DNA from: Lanius collurio
Taxonomy: Eukaryota; Chordata; Aves; Passeriformes; Laniidae
NCBI GenBank assembly: GCA_020086605.1
Contig: JACBWW010000048.1
Coordinates: 525,002-589,001, forward strand
DNA length: 64,000 nucleotides
Reading direction: 5' to 3'
Under the pieces are notes generated by a model that made no database searches, had not been told where the DNA came from, and was given only the letters and a program-made list of their open reading frames with translations. Positions 21,401-35,100 of this stretch are shown here, piece by piece (position 1 is the stretch's first letter; the number at the start of each line of letters is the position of its first letter). Position numbers and translations under genes: made by a program.

Positions 21401-23150
21401 GATAGCTGAATACTTTTAAACACAGTAATATATAATGGCTGCAGTAAATACAGTTTTGGAGGCTAGGTTTACGCTAGCAAATTAAACTAGCCTGGGAATG
21501 CAATAAAGCCAACTAGCACATATGCCTATTTGTAAACTTTTCCTGTTCAAAAAAAGGTAGCAGTAGCAGCCTGCCAGCTGGGGACGGTCTCTGGGATGTG
21601 CAGCCTCCCTCTCCTTCAGACTGCACCTAGGAATTGGAGTTTAGGATACTTAAAGTGTGCCAAAGGCAATTCAAAGAGTTTTATAGTGTAGACCATCATG
21701 TTCCATGGGACATTCCTGGCACTAGTGCAAAGGTAGCTTGAACTGTTTTATATTACAGTAACTGTCTTAAAACATATATTCACATCGGACATTTTTATAG
21801 GTACAAGCTCTTGATCTTGCAATCTTTACATGGGCAACATTCCTATTGACTTCTAGAAATGAAATCTTAAACAAAAAAGATTCCTTCATTAGTGAGGAAT
21901 CCAGCTTTGGTTTATAATTAGAAAAGAAGAAGGAAGTAAAATAATAACACAGGAGGAGCTTGCTAAAATGGTCCCTTAAACAGTTTTCCAATGGCATTAA
22001 AGTATTACTCAAGAATACGGGTCCTGCTTAATTAATTTAGCAGCCTAGACTAGAGATTCAGGTTTTTGTGTCCTTATGCTTTTGTGCTGGGTATTTGAAG
22101 CTGAAAATGTAAACATGAATGCATTTTCTATAAGAGTCTTCTAGAAAAATGTTAGGGAAGGCAGGGCACATTCCTTGCTGGGTTTTGTGTTAGATTCTTT
22201 ACACTCAACGTCAGTCCCAGAAACCAGCCTGAGGAAGTTAGAGTCTTCTTGCAACAGGTTGCCTGCTGTTAAATTTATAGGGCTATTTGTAACTTTTATT
22301 GATAGGAACACCATAAAAAAGCATTATGCAAAGGGACCAATACATTTATTTGTGTGTTTTCCCCCAGTTAATATGAACTAACAGAATTGGCCTGCTTGGG
22401 AATCACATAAATCCAATGTCCTATACTTCTTTTTACAGCTGTAGCTTGTCTTGAATAGTCAGACATATATAAAATGACAGAGGAAAGATTATTTAGAAAT
22501 TTCACTTTGCCATTTACAAATCAATGATGTTTGCATCTGTCTTAATGCATTAGTGAAGTGGCCTGTAAAGGAAGACAGTGTTACAGATTGAGCTGAAAAA
22601 CAGTATTGGGAAGAAAAGTATTTCTAGTTTTATTCAGAACCAGCAGATACTATGAATGATATACATGACACTTCATAAATAATAGCATACCAAAAAAATC
22701 AGGAGGAAAATTACTTTTTGACTCAGTCTTGCAGTCAATTGATATTTTTCCCAAATAAAAATTTCAGGGTCAGTTTTGATAATCTAACCCTAAAAAGGAG
22801 AATAAAATCTTACTGTCGTCCACTTGAACAGCTTTCAGAAAGCAATTACTAATTGGAGGACTGTTAGAAAGATTTATTTGGGAAATGGTTGACTTTCCTT
22901 CTGCAGCTTGTTTTCCCACAGACAATGTTTTTAGTACTCATCTCAGAAACATTTTTTAATGACAAATCCCTCAGTTACTGATGGAAAGAAAAAACCCCTA
23001 AACTTATGCTCTTTAATTTGTCTCAGCACGCATTGACCTCTCATGTAAATTCTAGAAATCTTCAGTTCATTGCCTCGCTTCTTGGGGGAGACTGTAATAA
23101 TGCAGAAAGAAACATTATTGCTTGCTGCTGAGTTACAGTACAAAACTCGG
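18500..23150. other. gene-desert DNA, no gene seen
   Basis: AT-rich with short A/T runs. No coding sequence, RNA gene or transposon I can name. ORFs of 60-110 codons are scattered on both strands without family resemblance. Confidence 0.6.
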
Positions 23151-23154
23151 TTAA

Positions 23155-23345
23155 TTAAAAAGACTAGGCAAGCAAGGTCCTTGTGTCTGTGAGAAGACCG
23201 AGCTCTCTTTAAGGTTAAGTTATTTCTCTGATAACCAGCGATTATCTTTTTTGCAGAAGAAATTCCAATAAGACAAAGGTGCCCTCTGTAGGGGACAGGC
23301 TGTAAATGATGATGGGGACCTGGAGTTTAATATTTGCAGAATGTG
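23155..23345. promoter_or_regulatory. candidate conserved element with GATA-type motifs
   Basis: CTGATAACC and CGATTATCTT (GATA cores on opposite strands, 23,230-23,250) lie in a repeat-free block containing CCAATAAGACAAAGGTG. Called by texture. Confidence 0.3.
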
Positions 23346-26300
23346 ACAGAAGAGAGTAACTTCTAAGCACTCTGGCTCTCTGAGAGGCACTACAGACTAA
23401 ATATTATGTAAACATGAAACAGCGCAAAAAAAAACCAAAAAAACCCCAAACCCCGATGCTTTAAAATAAAGCAGAAAGCAATACTCTCAACTACAGGTAA
23501 CAACTAACAGTTTTGCAATAAGCTGCCCCAAAGCTAAATGTGTAGCACAGTGAAAACTGCATTGCAAGAATCTCCTGAATAAAAAGAAATTTGAATTTCA
23601 GTCAAAAGAACTTAATAGACAGAATAGAATTCTGAAAGCAACATGCTTAAAAAGTCTCTGTAGCATGTACTAAAAAGTTTACCACAAAGCAGATTCATTA
23701 ACCATCCCAGGCGACTTGCATATTGCTTGCTGAGAAATTACCTTTGTTAGCATGCCCACAGACACACTTTAACTGGTGTGCAGAATCTCTAGTGGCTATT
23801 TGCAATTATTTTGGGAATTCTTCCCTCAATTTATAATGGCAACTAATGCCAGCCCAGAGAGACACAGGGAATTCAACACTAGATGTAGTTCATTGCTCAT
23901 TATTAATTATTTTTTAGGCCTCATTTTTATAATCTGTGAGGATGACCTGCAGTTCCCGTTATTTTGATTTTCTCTCTCCCTGTCTCCTTTCCTTTTTGCA
24001 TTTTTAAAATTTTATATATATCCATACTTCTGGAGTAATAATCGCTTTACATGTAGCACCCTGCATTACTATGTAATGAACTGTAGCATGGAGTGGGCAA
24101 ACCCCTCAGAAATATGTTTTTATCCTCTGTCTGAATTTACTGGAGAGTCAAATAAGCATAATGTAGTTCTAGTAATTAATCTGCTATATATGTTGGTTAC
24201 TACAAAATACTTGACTAAATCATAGTTTAGAAAGTGAAGGTCAGTGCTGTAAAAGTGCAGTCTACTTTATATAGAGACTCTAAATATGCACCCTACTTCT
24301 AAAGGTGACTGTAAAGAGAAGGGTGGGCTATGGTCACCTGTAGAAAAGTTGAGGATAGTAATTTTTAAAAGCTATGGATTGGCAAAGGTGTTTGAGATTT
24401 TTTTTTCTTGTCTAGATCATTAGTAAGGGTATATTTTCCTAGTTCATAACATCAAGAATGACTGTTTTTCAGAAGCAGGATTGAAGGAAAGGGACAATGT
24501 AAACCTACAACGTTGCCTTTCCTAATCACAGGTTCTGGTCAAAGAGAGCTTGTTCCTTTCTTTACCTACTGTAGGAAATGCTTGGATGAGAGATGTATCC
24601 CATATTTGAACCAGGTAAACATCAGATTAATGCTGTCTTTTGTTTTAACTATTATCTGAATCAGTAAGCTCTTTTCCTTCAATCCGTCAAATAGTGTTGA
24701 ACTTCCCAGTCTTGTTTAAGAGACATAATTTCTCTAGACTACTTTTTGATCTTCAGGGCAGGCCTCCAAGTCTGTTTACATAAATAAATGTTTAGGGAAT
24801 GACTGAGATTATGGAGCTTTGTGGACTTCTGGTGTGGCCTCTTCACATCCTGTTGCTTACCCTGTGAATCAAATCTGACACTTAGCAGGGTATTCACTTT
24901 ACCTTCTCTCACAGCCAAAATGAATACAACCTAGAGGAGAAAAGTGGGGATCCTAACTCAATGGGGAAATGCTTGTAGATGCTGCCATTCGATGTGAATA
25001 TCCTTCACAGGTCAAGTGACATTCTTTTCCCCTGACATAAAGCACATTTACACGGTAATATCCCTGGAGTAAATGCTGTATTACCCTGCTTAATTGTTGC
25101 ATCCTTAACAGAAGTCCATGGTCCTATTTGAATACCTATCCTGAAGTCTGAAAATTACCTCAGGGTAGGTCCCTTAAAAGTCTTTCTTGGCACTATCCAA
25201 CTCTTTAACTAAACATAGGACAAATATCCAAGGGTATTTTTTCCTTTTACTAGTCATCTTGCCTATGTTTAAACATGCAAGCTGTACCTTTCTAGTTTGT
25301 TTTATTGAATCTTCCTGGTCCTTTTATAATATTGTATTTGCAGTTGCAAAGATATTATTGTATCTTCTGCAAGATATGTAATAAATATGAAAAGTAATAC
25401 TTTTCAAGCATTATATTCTTTTGAGATTATTTTCCCATAGGTTTTCTTCTTTTAGATTTTCATTTACTACTAGAGGCTGCCAGTTTTTCTATGGCATCTG
25501 CTTCCAGACAGTACTCACACACCCTATCTTTAGATAGTTTGTGTGTCAGAGGTAGGAGCCTGGTCTCCTTATGCAGTCAGTGAAGAATGCATATTCAGTG
25601 CAGAGATTCAGAAAACCCAAACTATAGCTGCTAAGCTGATATTGTGAAAAACATCTTAGGTGATCTGAGGCAGGCCTCTATCACAAGTGGACTGTAAATA
25701 TGTAAAGTTTGTCTTTCATTAAAGGTACCCAATTTATTTTAATATTTAATCTTCTTTTCTTAATTCCATCACTCGTCATTTCCTTTGAATCCACTTTTGC
25801 TCTTTATTGTGTCATCTTTTAGTTGCTGTGATCAAAGTGACATTTTAAATGCTTCCTCAGTGACCAATTTTTTTCTGTTTTTAAAGAGTCATAATTAGCT
25901 TTGACTTGGAAAAAACTATGGTAAATCTAAACACACATTTTCTGATTTTCTGATGTCTTTTTCCTCTTTTCTTCTTTTTTGTCCCCTTTTTTTTTCTTCC
26001 CATTAGCCAAATTCATCTTATTTCCTGTTCCTGTAATTGGCTTGACCCTTTCTTTCTAGTTTAAGGTCATACAAACTGTAAAAGTAGAGTGGCATTGTGT
26101 AAAGTCTGAAATATCTGGGGTTTTTTAATCTTTCATTTGTATAGTTTTATTAATTTTATTCAACTGTCCACAGCTGTGATACCTCTACTCCCAGTACTTT
26201 TCCTGAATGGCTGCCAACTGTCTTTGGGCTCTGTTGTCTGGCACTATATTCCTTGGCCCCCATCCTGAAAAATTTATACACTAGAGTAATTTTACGCATG

Positions 26301-28439
26301 AGAGCAGGCCCACTGACTGTTGATGCATAAGGTTATTCTGGAGTGAATGCATTTTCAGGGCTTGGGTAATTGTTCTGATTTTACTGGTCAATCATTGCAC
26401 AGTATCTGTAATGGAATTTTTTCCCAATTCTAGATTTTTAAAGATTCTCTCTATAAGCTTCCACAAGTTTTGTACAGTCACATGGACTTGGACATTGGTT
26501 AGGTGTTCTTAATGATTAAATCTACTCTTCATTTCCTATTCATGATGATAATACCACAAACATATTAGTAGCTACATGAACTGAATATATTACAGTTTTT
26601 CAAGTATACAGAGAGATGGGGTTTTATATTTTTTTTGCTGCAGTTGAGTAAATGAACAATAGGTGATTATCATAACCTGCTCCCATCCCATAACCCATCC
26701 TCACGATAAAAAATGAGCTATGAGGTCAAACCTTGGAGACTTTTATTGTAACATCCATAACTAACCATATAAATGTGTCTGCGATATATTTATTAATTTA
26801 AAAGAATTTCAGCCTTTTTAAAATTTACTACTAATGCCTTCTAATGCCTTGTGATTGCATCGCTGTTGGAATGGCTTCTTTCTTGACTAGCTACAGAAGA
26901 TGAAGAGCATGTAGCCCAACAAGTGTTACAGAGCAATTACCATACAATTATTTCTCTGTCTCTATGTCCATCCTTTTATTATTGCAGTCCCTACTTGTAG
27001 TCAAACCTTTTTCTTGATTCTTTTTCTAATTTAAACAAAACACATCAAAGTGTACCGGGGGCTGGATCCCTAGCTGCTATGTATCTCCAGGCTCCTCCAG
27101 AGTAAACCAAGTAACGTCGCTTTTTGCCAGCTAAGAAATTGGTTGAATAGGTGTGAAAGCCAGGTTACTATGCTCAGTACTGATTTCAACTTAATTTCCT
27201 TTTGCATTTGTTAAATGCCATGCATCCACTTCACATCCACAGTAGAATGTGCTTTCTTAAACCGTAATCTTCTTTAAACCTCAGTACTTCTTTTGGGCCT
27301 CTGTTTCTACTCTTTGAGGGAGGTCTTGTCAATCTTATCCTTATGCTGATCTCAGTAATACATATATTCCCTTTGGAATCTTTCCCTGGTGTTGCTCATT
27401 TCCTTCCAAAGGTTCAACAGTTTGAGAGTAAGGAGTATACTCATCCAGACAAAATAGGAACAAAGCTTTAGGTGGTAAAGCCTAGTTACTCTAAGCTTTC
27501 TTGAGCAGTTCAAGTGACCTCTGAGATTTCTATCAACTTAATTTTTCTTAAGTATTTAAGACTTGTACATAATAAAACAATCTGCTGATCTCACAGATAT
27601 ATATGCTCTGCCCATTGTGGAAACTAAAAAAAAATATTTTGTTTTTCTCAAATTTACATTCAGCCTCAGTTGCAGTGTCAGAGAGTGACTAAACTTTGGT
27701 GCCTAGCACATTTGTCCATAAACTTGTTTTTAAGTATGTGACTAACTTTAATTTCCATGCTAATTAGGAGCCTTCAAGCAACATAATGCCAGAACTGTTT
27801 TGGATTCTAGACTACATTTTCAGTGAATTCTTAACAATCTATTTTGAGTTGTAGCCACCAACCTTTTGTAGTGGTATTGAGCACACATAGAAATAATTGA
27901 AGTGGTGAATATTAGGTAATAGAAAATAGTAATTCTATTTCAGTTTATAAAAGTGTTGTCTTGGAATGTTGATTTATTAGATAAAAAAATGGATCTGAAC
28001 AGGTTCTTTTCTATCTTTTTTGATGTATTTCTTAGAAAGCAATAGAAATTCTGTAGTTACTGAACTTTTATTTTGTAATGCAATTGCATATTTGCATTAT
28101 ATCAATATAGTACTTCTGGCAGGGTTTGAAGTTATAAAAATTAAGTAGAACTATATTTTTTGTAACTCTGTGGAGATTAAGAAAAATCTCCTTGTGACAA
28201 ACTGGTAGAGTTTTCTGACTGGGTCAGGGCTTTCATACTTCTGATCTTTCCACTTTTATTTCTAGAGTCAGAGTGACCCAGTATTGCATTTAATCAGAAA
28301 TACCTCATTCATTGGGATTTTCTCTTTCTCTGATGTTTCTGTCTATCAGCATGTAATCTTCTGTCATAAGAGTTAAAAAAAGGTTTATTTTGGTTTAGCA
28401 GATTTGTTTGTTTGTTTGTTTCAAGCTCTTTTTTACTGC
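23346..28439. other. gene-desert DNA, no gene seen
   Basis: AT-rich intergenic sequence with short homopolymers, including an A/C-rich run near 23,425-23,455. I see no coding sequence and no transposon I can name with confidence. Confidence 0.55.
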
Positions 28440-28465
28440 TTTTTTTTTTTTTTTTTTTTTTTTTT
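28440..28465. repeat. poly-T tract with adjoining TTTG units
   Basis: 26 T, preceded at about 28,403-28,421 by four TTTG units. It lies just 3' of the minus-strand LINE relic, so it reads as poly-A on that strand. It could be a tail remnant or an independent microsatellite. Confidence 0.9.
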
Positions 28466-28539
28466 GTGGAAAGTATTGACCTTTTTTGGAAATGTTGTCT
28501 CATCTTGAGGATGAAGAGTACAGTTTAAGGGAAAAGTAG

Positions 28540-29990
28540 TTGACCTAATCTTCTATTTATCAAACAGAATTTGTCTGCTTTTGTAAGTTGTGTATACTTA
28601 CTGATGTGTTGTATCACACTGGAAATTATTTTTGCTATGAAGAGCAGCACAAGTTGTCTCCAGTTGTTGAAGTCAATGAGGTCACTGTTTCACAATATCC
28701 TACCCAGTTTCCTTATTTCTATTATTCAGAAAGGCTTTTCCTTTCTGCCTTCCTAGATTTCATTAAGCACATTTATCAGTTTCATCAGGGAAGAGAGTCA
28801 AATACTTCTAGTTTTTCTGCTGTGATTTTATATCCTGCTGCTTTTTTATTTGTCAACTTCTTGTTTGAAACTTGTCCTGAAATCCTGATGGGTTGGGCTT
28901 AGATTTTTGTTTTCAGATATTATATATAAAACTGTGCTTGAGATAAGATGTTATTAATTATTCCCTTTAAAGAATCCCCCCATCTTTTCTGTTTCAGCAA
29001 TGAGAGTTTTCCTCCTTTTAATTTTATTGTCTCATTTTAAACATGGTTTGGTTAAAAATACTAACTGATTTCACAGTTTATTGTACCATGCCACGTATTC
29101 CTTAGCTCTTCAATAGCTTTTTACTCATTTAGGCACCACATTTCCATCTTTCCTGTGAATATACTGATGCCCAGTTGAGATGGATGAACTGAATCACATT
29201 GAGTCTGTGTCTTTCCCTTTTTTCCTTCATGTGAGCTTCCTTTGTATGATACACTAGTGTCAGTCTATTCTTAGGGCCATGTTGGAATTCCTTGTACTAC
29301 CCTCTTATTTTCAGTTTTCCACTGTTGATCTTTGTCACTTCCTAATCAGAGGGTATCTTTCTTTGTTTCATTTTTAGTTTGGCAGAGCACTTGTTGCAGT
29401 CACCATTGACCCCTGCTGCCTGGCATGCTGTTGCATCATAGCCACACATGACCTGTCTTCAGATGATGCAGTTGTGATGAAATTTTTCTTCTTGTCTCTG
29501 AAAAATTTGCCTCTTTTTTCTATGAAAATTTGGAGAACAGTATGTCAGACTGTCATTATTTTGGTTGATGATTCCTCATCTCAGTTTTCCCCTTGCACTG
29601 TCTTTTCCATGTTTCTTGCTTTGTAACTCAATATTGAAGTCATTCATCCCAAAGAAACAAGCTGTGTTCTGGTATTCTGTCAGTAACAGCTTGGAAGCAG
29701 CTGCAAAGACATCTTTGCCTTCAGCACTCTCTTCCTTTACTGGAACGTTGCACTATTCAACATAACTTTGTTTAGCATTATGGTTTGGAATCTGATGTAC
29801 GTGGCTTGCTCCTCTATCTGTTTTCAAAGGCTTAGTGGGGTTTTTTTGCTGTCTGTTGTAATAAATACTACTCTTCTTGCTTACTTATCATCTCTGCTCT
29901 GTTCACTGGTGAAATGTTTATTCTTTTGTTCCAGTTACTCTATGTGTCTACTGTAAAATGCATTTCCTGTAGTCACTCTTGGTATCCAGA
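28540..29990 (-). mobile_element. degraded RTE-like non-LTR retrotransposon (endonuclease + reverse transcriptase relic)
   Basis: Translating the minus strand across frameshifts and stops recovers blocks in the right order for a LINE ORF2. First comes an endonuclease segment: a CNVPVKEESAEGKDVF stretch resembling the YAPT...K..FY block, then GMNDFN (29,633-29,650) in place of MGDFNAKVG, then a GDCNKCSAKLKMK block near 29,365-29,415 in place of GSDHHLVVAKLKLK. After that come reverse-transcriptase blocks: KLTNKKAAGYKITAEKL (28,809-28,859), like K-NGKAAGPDGITAELLK, and DLIDFNNWR (FNNWR at 28,657-28,671), like the DLTDCNNWRGITLLS of RTE-class elements. CR1 has NYRPVSL at that place instead. The downstream RT part, including the catalytic YADD region, was not found. 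Multiple stops and indels show it is long dead. Clade assignment rests on remembered family motifs. Confidence 0.7.
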
Positions 29991-30404
29991 CTACTGAAAT
30001 ACTGTGGTTTATGTCTAGTCTGCTTAATTTCAGTCCCAGTTAGAAATGATTGGCCACATCCTCACTAAACAGCATTTGATCATGGGTCTCCTCTGAGCCT
30101 CATGTATTTCTCCTGAAGACCCAAGATGTAATTTTTACTTTTTAGGGATGTATTTCAGTTTAAAAAAGGCATTAAGTAATGTGCTGCAATTCATGCATCA
30201 TCTGAAAAAAAAGTTGTTTTGGGTGCCCTAAAGCACAGCATGGAAGTATGTGGAATATTTGAGAGTGCAAAGCTCTTTAGGAGAGTGACAGAAGACATCA
30301 AAACAGATGTCAGATGCAGACTAATGTCTGGTATCTTTTGGAATCACTGCTGCAGTAATACTACCCAGAACTACACTGATATTTTTGCTTTGGAGGGAAA
30401 TAGT
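29991..30404. other. intergenic, possibly the 5' part of the LINE relic
   Basis: Between the endonuclease blocks and the LTR. An 84-codon plus-strand ORF at 30,219-30,473 runs into the LTR and resembles nothing. The N-terminal endonuclease could be here but is too decayed to call. Confidence 0.35.
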
Positions 30405-31060
30405 CAATTAGCCTTGCCTAACAGGCAAACACCCACCCAGCAGCCTGATTATTCCCACAACTCACTGGTATGAAGATGGGGAAAAAATAGTAAGAACAGG
30501 AATGACAAACTCATGGGTCAAGCTAAAGGCAGGGAGATCACTTACCAATTACAGTCATGGAAAAAACAGACTTGACCTGGGAAAATTATTTTATTGCCAA
30601 TTAGAATTTTAAAAAATGTAACCATTAATTTGGACAGTGGGAAACAACAAGATAAACATTAACACAATACCTTTCCTACCCCCTTCCCCAACCTCAACTT
30701 CACTTCCCAAGAAACAAGGGGGGATGATCAGTACATAAGACTTGTTCTCTGCTGCTCCTCAGAGTTTCCCCTGTGCTGGCAAGGTGTCCTCAGAGGCTGT
30801 GATTCCTTCAGGAGCATCCATCTGAACAGACCGCTCTGGTATCTTCTGCTGGCTCCAGTGGGAATATCTGCTCCAGCACCTTATCTTCTGACCTTGATGT
30901 TCTCCCTGCTGTTTCTCACTCCTTTTTTCTTGTCTCTCTGTCTAGTGCTTTCTGCCCTTTTTGAAATATGATCTCATGATATGTTACCAAATTGGCTGAT
31001 GAGCTAAGCTTTGGCAAATCTGACACAGGGATCATGGGAGAGTCCCACACTTCTAGACTA
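30405..31060 (-). mobile_element. decayed avian endogenous-retrovirus-type LTR
   Basis: The stretch follows, in order, a common avian LTR pattern. First GCAAACACCCACCCAGCAGCC, read in two parts (ACCCACCCAGCAGCC core), then CATGGGTCAAG, GGGAGATCACTTACCAATTA, CAGACTTGACCTGGG, TTATTGCCAATTAG, a C/T-rich stretch with CCCCAACCTCAACTTCAC, and repeated CTGCTCCAG units. No internal retroviral genes are seen beside it, so it looks like a solo LTR. Orientation is given relative to the 54.3-kb copy and is uncertain. Confidence 0.7.
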
Positions 31061-31984
31061 CAGATTACCTAAAAAGGATAATCCACAACATCGAAAGTGT
31101 CATTATATACTTGTGCTTAGGCAATGGAATTAAGCCCATCTTCCCTGTAAATAGAGGGAGGTCTTTGAAGACCTCCAGAAACAAAATTTGCACGTTTTGC
31201 TTGCCTGTTTTAAAATTAGTTGAGTAGCACATGACTGCTGAGAAAGTAAAATCTCTGTATAATTTACATCTTTTCTGGAAGTGCAGACAATCACATTTCT
31301 GATACACAGCGACTTTATTCACACAGAAAACAATATATAGACATATTAGGACATTACTTGAGCATATAATTGACAAAACTATTGTTAAATACTCCAGAAA
31401 TTGTCTATATACTACAACCTTTTCTCATTTCTTTTTATGATATAACAGATGTTGAGTGATATCTGGCCTCTAAGACAAGCTCTAGCTCTCAGTCTCCAGT
31501 TTCCATTATCTTGTTCCCAACAGAACTGTGAGAGCAGAGAGAATATCCTCTTCAGGAAACTTTGTGAAGAAAGTTTTTCTGTGTCTGCTCCGTGACCCAG
31601 TTTTGAACTTCTATGTTCACATTTTCTAGAATCAAAACAGAAAGCATAATCCAGTTTCCAGGTTAGGATATGTAAGTGAAGACAACAGTAAGTGGAATGC
31701 TATATATCAACTAGGACATCTGCATGGCACATAAACTATTTGACTGTGTCCCTCCAAAGACTCCAAAGGATAGCAAGTGGGATACGCTGTTGGAGCTGAA
31801 CTAACCCCTTATATCTGTCTTTCCACAGCCAAATCCTGCTCTCCATCTCTGCTCTCTATAAAGGGAGTTCAGATGCATGGGATGTAATATTATTGTTCAG
31901 TTTACAGATCTATGACCTACTTGTGTGTTTAGGATACTTGCTTGTACACATGACACAGGATCTACGAGAAACTCGTGACATCCC
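31061..31984. other. intergenic, no gene seen
   Basis: AT-rich sequence between the LTR and the CR1 fragment. A 103-codon minus-strand ORF at 31,065-31,376 lacks family resemblance and I treat it as chance. Confidence 0.55.
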
Positions 31985-31987
31985 TGT

Positions 31988-32130
31988 ACAGAACAATAAA
32001 ATGGTTTGGGCTGGAAGGGACCTTAAAAATAATCTCATTCCAAACCCCCTGCCACGAGCAGGGACACCTTCCACTAAACCAGGTTGCTCAGACCCCCATC
32101 CAGCCCTGCCTTAGAAAGCCCAGGAGAGCT
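31988..32130 (-). mobile_element. CR1 LINE 3'-end fragment
   Basis: On the plus strand it reads as the reverse complement of the CR1 3' end: AATGGTTTGGGCTGGAAGGG, then CCTTAAAAATAATCT, GCAGGGACACCTTCCACTA and CCAGGTTGCTCAGA. The element is therefore on the minus strand. It is 5'-truncated, as most CR1 copies are, and still close to the family pattern. Weaker similarity may continue to about 32,290. Confidence 0.92.
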
Positions 32131-35100
32131 AAACCACAGCATTTAATATTACATTATCCACTGGCATTCAAATTACTCCTGTTCTCCTCTCCCCTTGTCT
32201 GTACAGTTACCTACAGAGAGATGCCTATTTTTAAGTGTTTTCCTTTCAGTCTGCTTCCTACCATAGAAGACAGGAAGAGTTGGTAGAAAACCTTTCAAAA
32301 TGGCTTTCAAGTGTTATTTCCATACCATTTCCAAATTTTCAAGGCAGCAGGTCAGCCACCAGTCCCATATGTCTCTGTTGATTCATTGATGGCAGTAACA
32401 ACAGTAATTGCTACTCAGAACCATGAATAGGCTTTGCTGAAGGAATTCTATAGCTGCCTCACATTAATATGGGAGCTAACATGATAAATTTACAATGTTA
32501 ACTCAAACCTACTATGACTTTTTACCTTTATTATTATAATTTTTACATAGCAACAAGCACACTATACAGTGTATGAAGAGTTTAAGTGTTTTCTCATAGA
32601 CCAACTTTTAGAGTATAATTGATTCTAAAGAAACAAACAATCTGGAAGTATATATAATACAGCTTTTAAGCACTTGATTGTATAAAAAAATCCATTTCAC
32701 ATTATATGACCTCATTTTGAAACCCAATAGCTAAAGAAAGTACGTTATGAATTTCCAATACAAGAGAAATTGTAGTTTACGATCCGTAGTGTGTGAGATG
32801 TGTACTTGCATTTTAACTATAGTGTTATATATTTGTATAATTTTAAATGCAAAGGCCTTATCATTGCTTTGGTTTTGTATTTTAGTGACTAGAATTGCAT
32901 AACCTTTACAGCTATAAATTAGGTATTCTCCTGCCTCTGATGCCAGTTAATATTTAACTAGTTTGTGCTGGGCTTAAACACAGGAGAAATTTTACAAGAA
33001 TTTTTACTTTGCTTTTATGGTATGAAGAAAAATGTTGCAGAAATTTGTGCCTTTTAATGTTTTATTTAGACAAACATGAACAATGAAAATGTTCTAGAAA
33101 GAAATTTGCATTCATCCATGTATGTACATTGATTCTCCAAACTTTGAGTTGTTATAGACTTTCTCAGAAAGTTTTTTTCACCCCTCAGTTCTCTGCTTTC
33201 TCTCTGCCTCTGTTTTCTCTTACTTTATTGTTTTTGTCTTGTCAAAATCATATTGCCTGTCCTGTAATATATCACCTTTGTTGGAGATGGGAACATCTAT
33301 ATTATACCTTCATATACAACTGTTCCACTTGAGTCTTTCATTTCTTTCCCTTCCACTTTTTCTGTGCTACCAGATGGCAAAGTATTTCATGCAGGCTCAG
33401 CAAGTGTCACGTATCCTAAATGAACACTCTTGTGATGGTGTTGCAGTTTCTATCTTCTTGGACTTGGATGCAGCTAGCCCACGAACAACTGCAAATCTTT
33501 ATATCCCAGTCCAGTCTTAGTAAAGCAAAAGCAGAAGGCAGCAAAATAAAGACATTCACCCAGGAAAAACTGTCAAGCATACTGAGAGAGTACAATGATA
33601 TCTGTTTTTCTCATGTGGCTCTGAGATGGGTTGTTTGCGTATAAGTGTACTCTCTGTTTTACATAAACAAACTTTGGGGCAAGGTTAGGGGCAAAAGGTT
33701 GGACCCATATTAGTCATGGGTGCAGAAAAGCCTCCCAGTATGTGCTTACCAGCAGTGTAAAGAGGATATGACACACCCAAATAATCTGATGTCTTCTCTT
33801 GTGGCTTGTGGGTGTGTTAGGGGGGCAGTACAGCATGAGAGATGCCCAGGATCACAGAGCACGAGGTCAGGCGGAATCTGGAGGCAACTGCAGCTTTGAA
33901 CCGAGCACACACCACCTTAGGGATACTCTAAGCCTGCTGTGTGGGGCCAGGTCACAGCACACACTGGTTTCAGTCTTCTCTCTCCCAGAGTAGAATAAAG
34001 ATAAAACCAAGAAATCTAGTGAAAAAAAGGGTGGGGAGAGAAAGCTAATAGGACTAGAGGATATGAAACTAATTGGAAGAGGGAGTTATTTGTTCCATTT
34101 GAACTACCTTGATCAAAGAAGAATTCATGTGAGTTTTGGGTAAGGTTTATAGAAAGGTTGTTTTTTTTTCCCTTTCTTCTTTTTCAAAACCTTCTTTGCT
34201 TATCTGAAGTATTAACTTTCCATTTCCGCTGCTGAAGCAGATGTTTTGCTTGTCGCAGACATTAAGGCACTCTTAACGTGCAGTTACTGAACTCTTTTCT
34301 AAAAGAGCATTTTAAATTTGACAATGTTTCTTACATTTTTAAAGCAGTGACCTCATTTTGAAAAGATTTTTTTCCAATACATATGTCACCACTGGAAAAG
34401 TATTAATCTGCAAAACTTAGTATAAAATGTCTCCATTTATTGAACATCTACTGTACAGATTTCAGCTGTCACAAAATCCAGTCGTGCCTTCTTGTGAGTC
34501 CTGGCATTCTGAAAAGGCTTTGTTTCAAGCAGGAAATATATTTTCATTGTGATTTCATTAAAATAAATATTTAAACAAATTCCAGCAGTTAAAAATGTCT
34601 TTGCAAATCATACCCTTAATGACTAGAAAGTATTACTATGCCAACAGTAAAATTAACTCAGTAAACTCAGTTAAGATTCATTTTTCGTATGTCCAGACCC
34701 ATCAACTGTTGGATGTTATAGTGTCCCCTTCTAACATTAATGTTTCTTAAACAAACTGTTATCTAAAAATAGCAGTATGAAAGATGAATGTTGAAAAGCA
34801 GTTGGGTGTCTGAATCCCATACTAGTCTTCCATTCACCTTAATTTTAATTTATAAATGCATACATTTGATTCATATCTATATTTTTGCTTTCACAAGCTT
34901 AATCTGGCTCTCTACTTCGATATTTTAAATGATTTTTTAAATGATCAGTTTAAGAAAAGTTACAAGGAAAAAAACAACTGTGTTTTCCAAAGGGACAACC
35001 AATACAGTACATTTTTTAAAATTATTCTTCAGTTAATCAGAGGCATTTTTAATGATGATGTCTATTGCAAAACACAAGGGAGATTGGAAGGTCAAAATAG

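Noticed and set aside
28588..28902. 104-codon plus-strand ORF
   Set aside because: It is antisense to the RT blocks of the minus-strand LINE relic and has no similarity of its own.
31893..32286. ORFs of 73 and 103 codons
   Set aside because: They read through the CR1 fragment in antisense.
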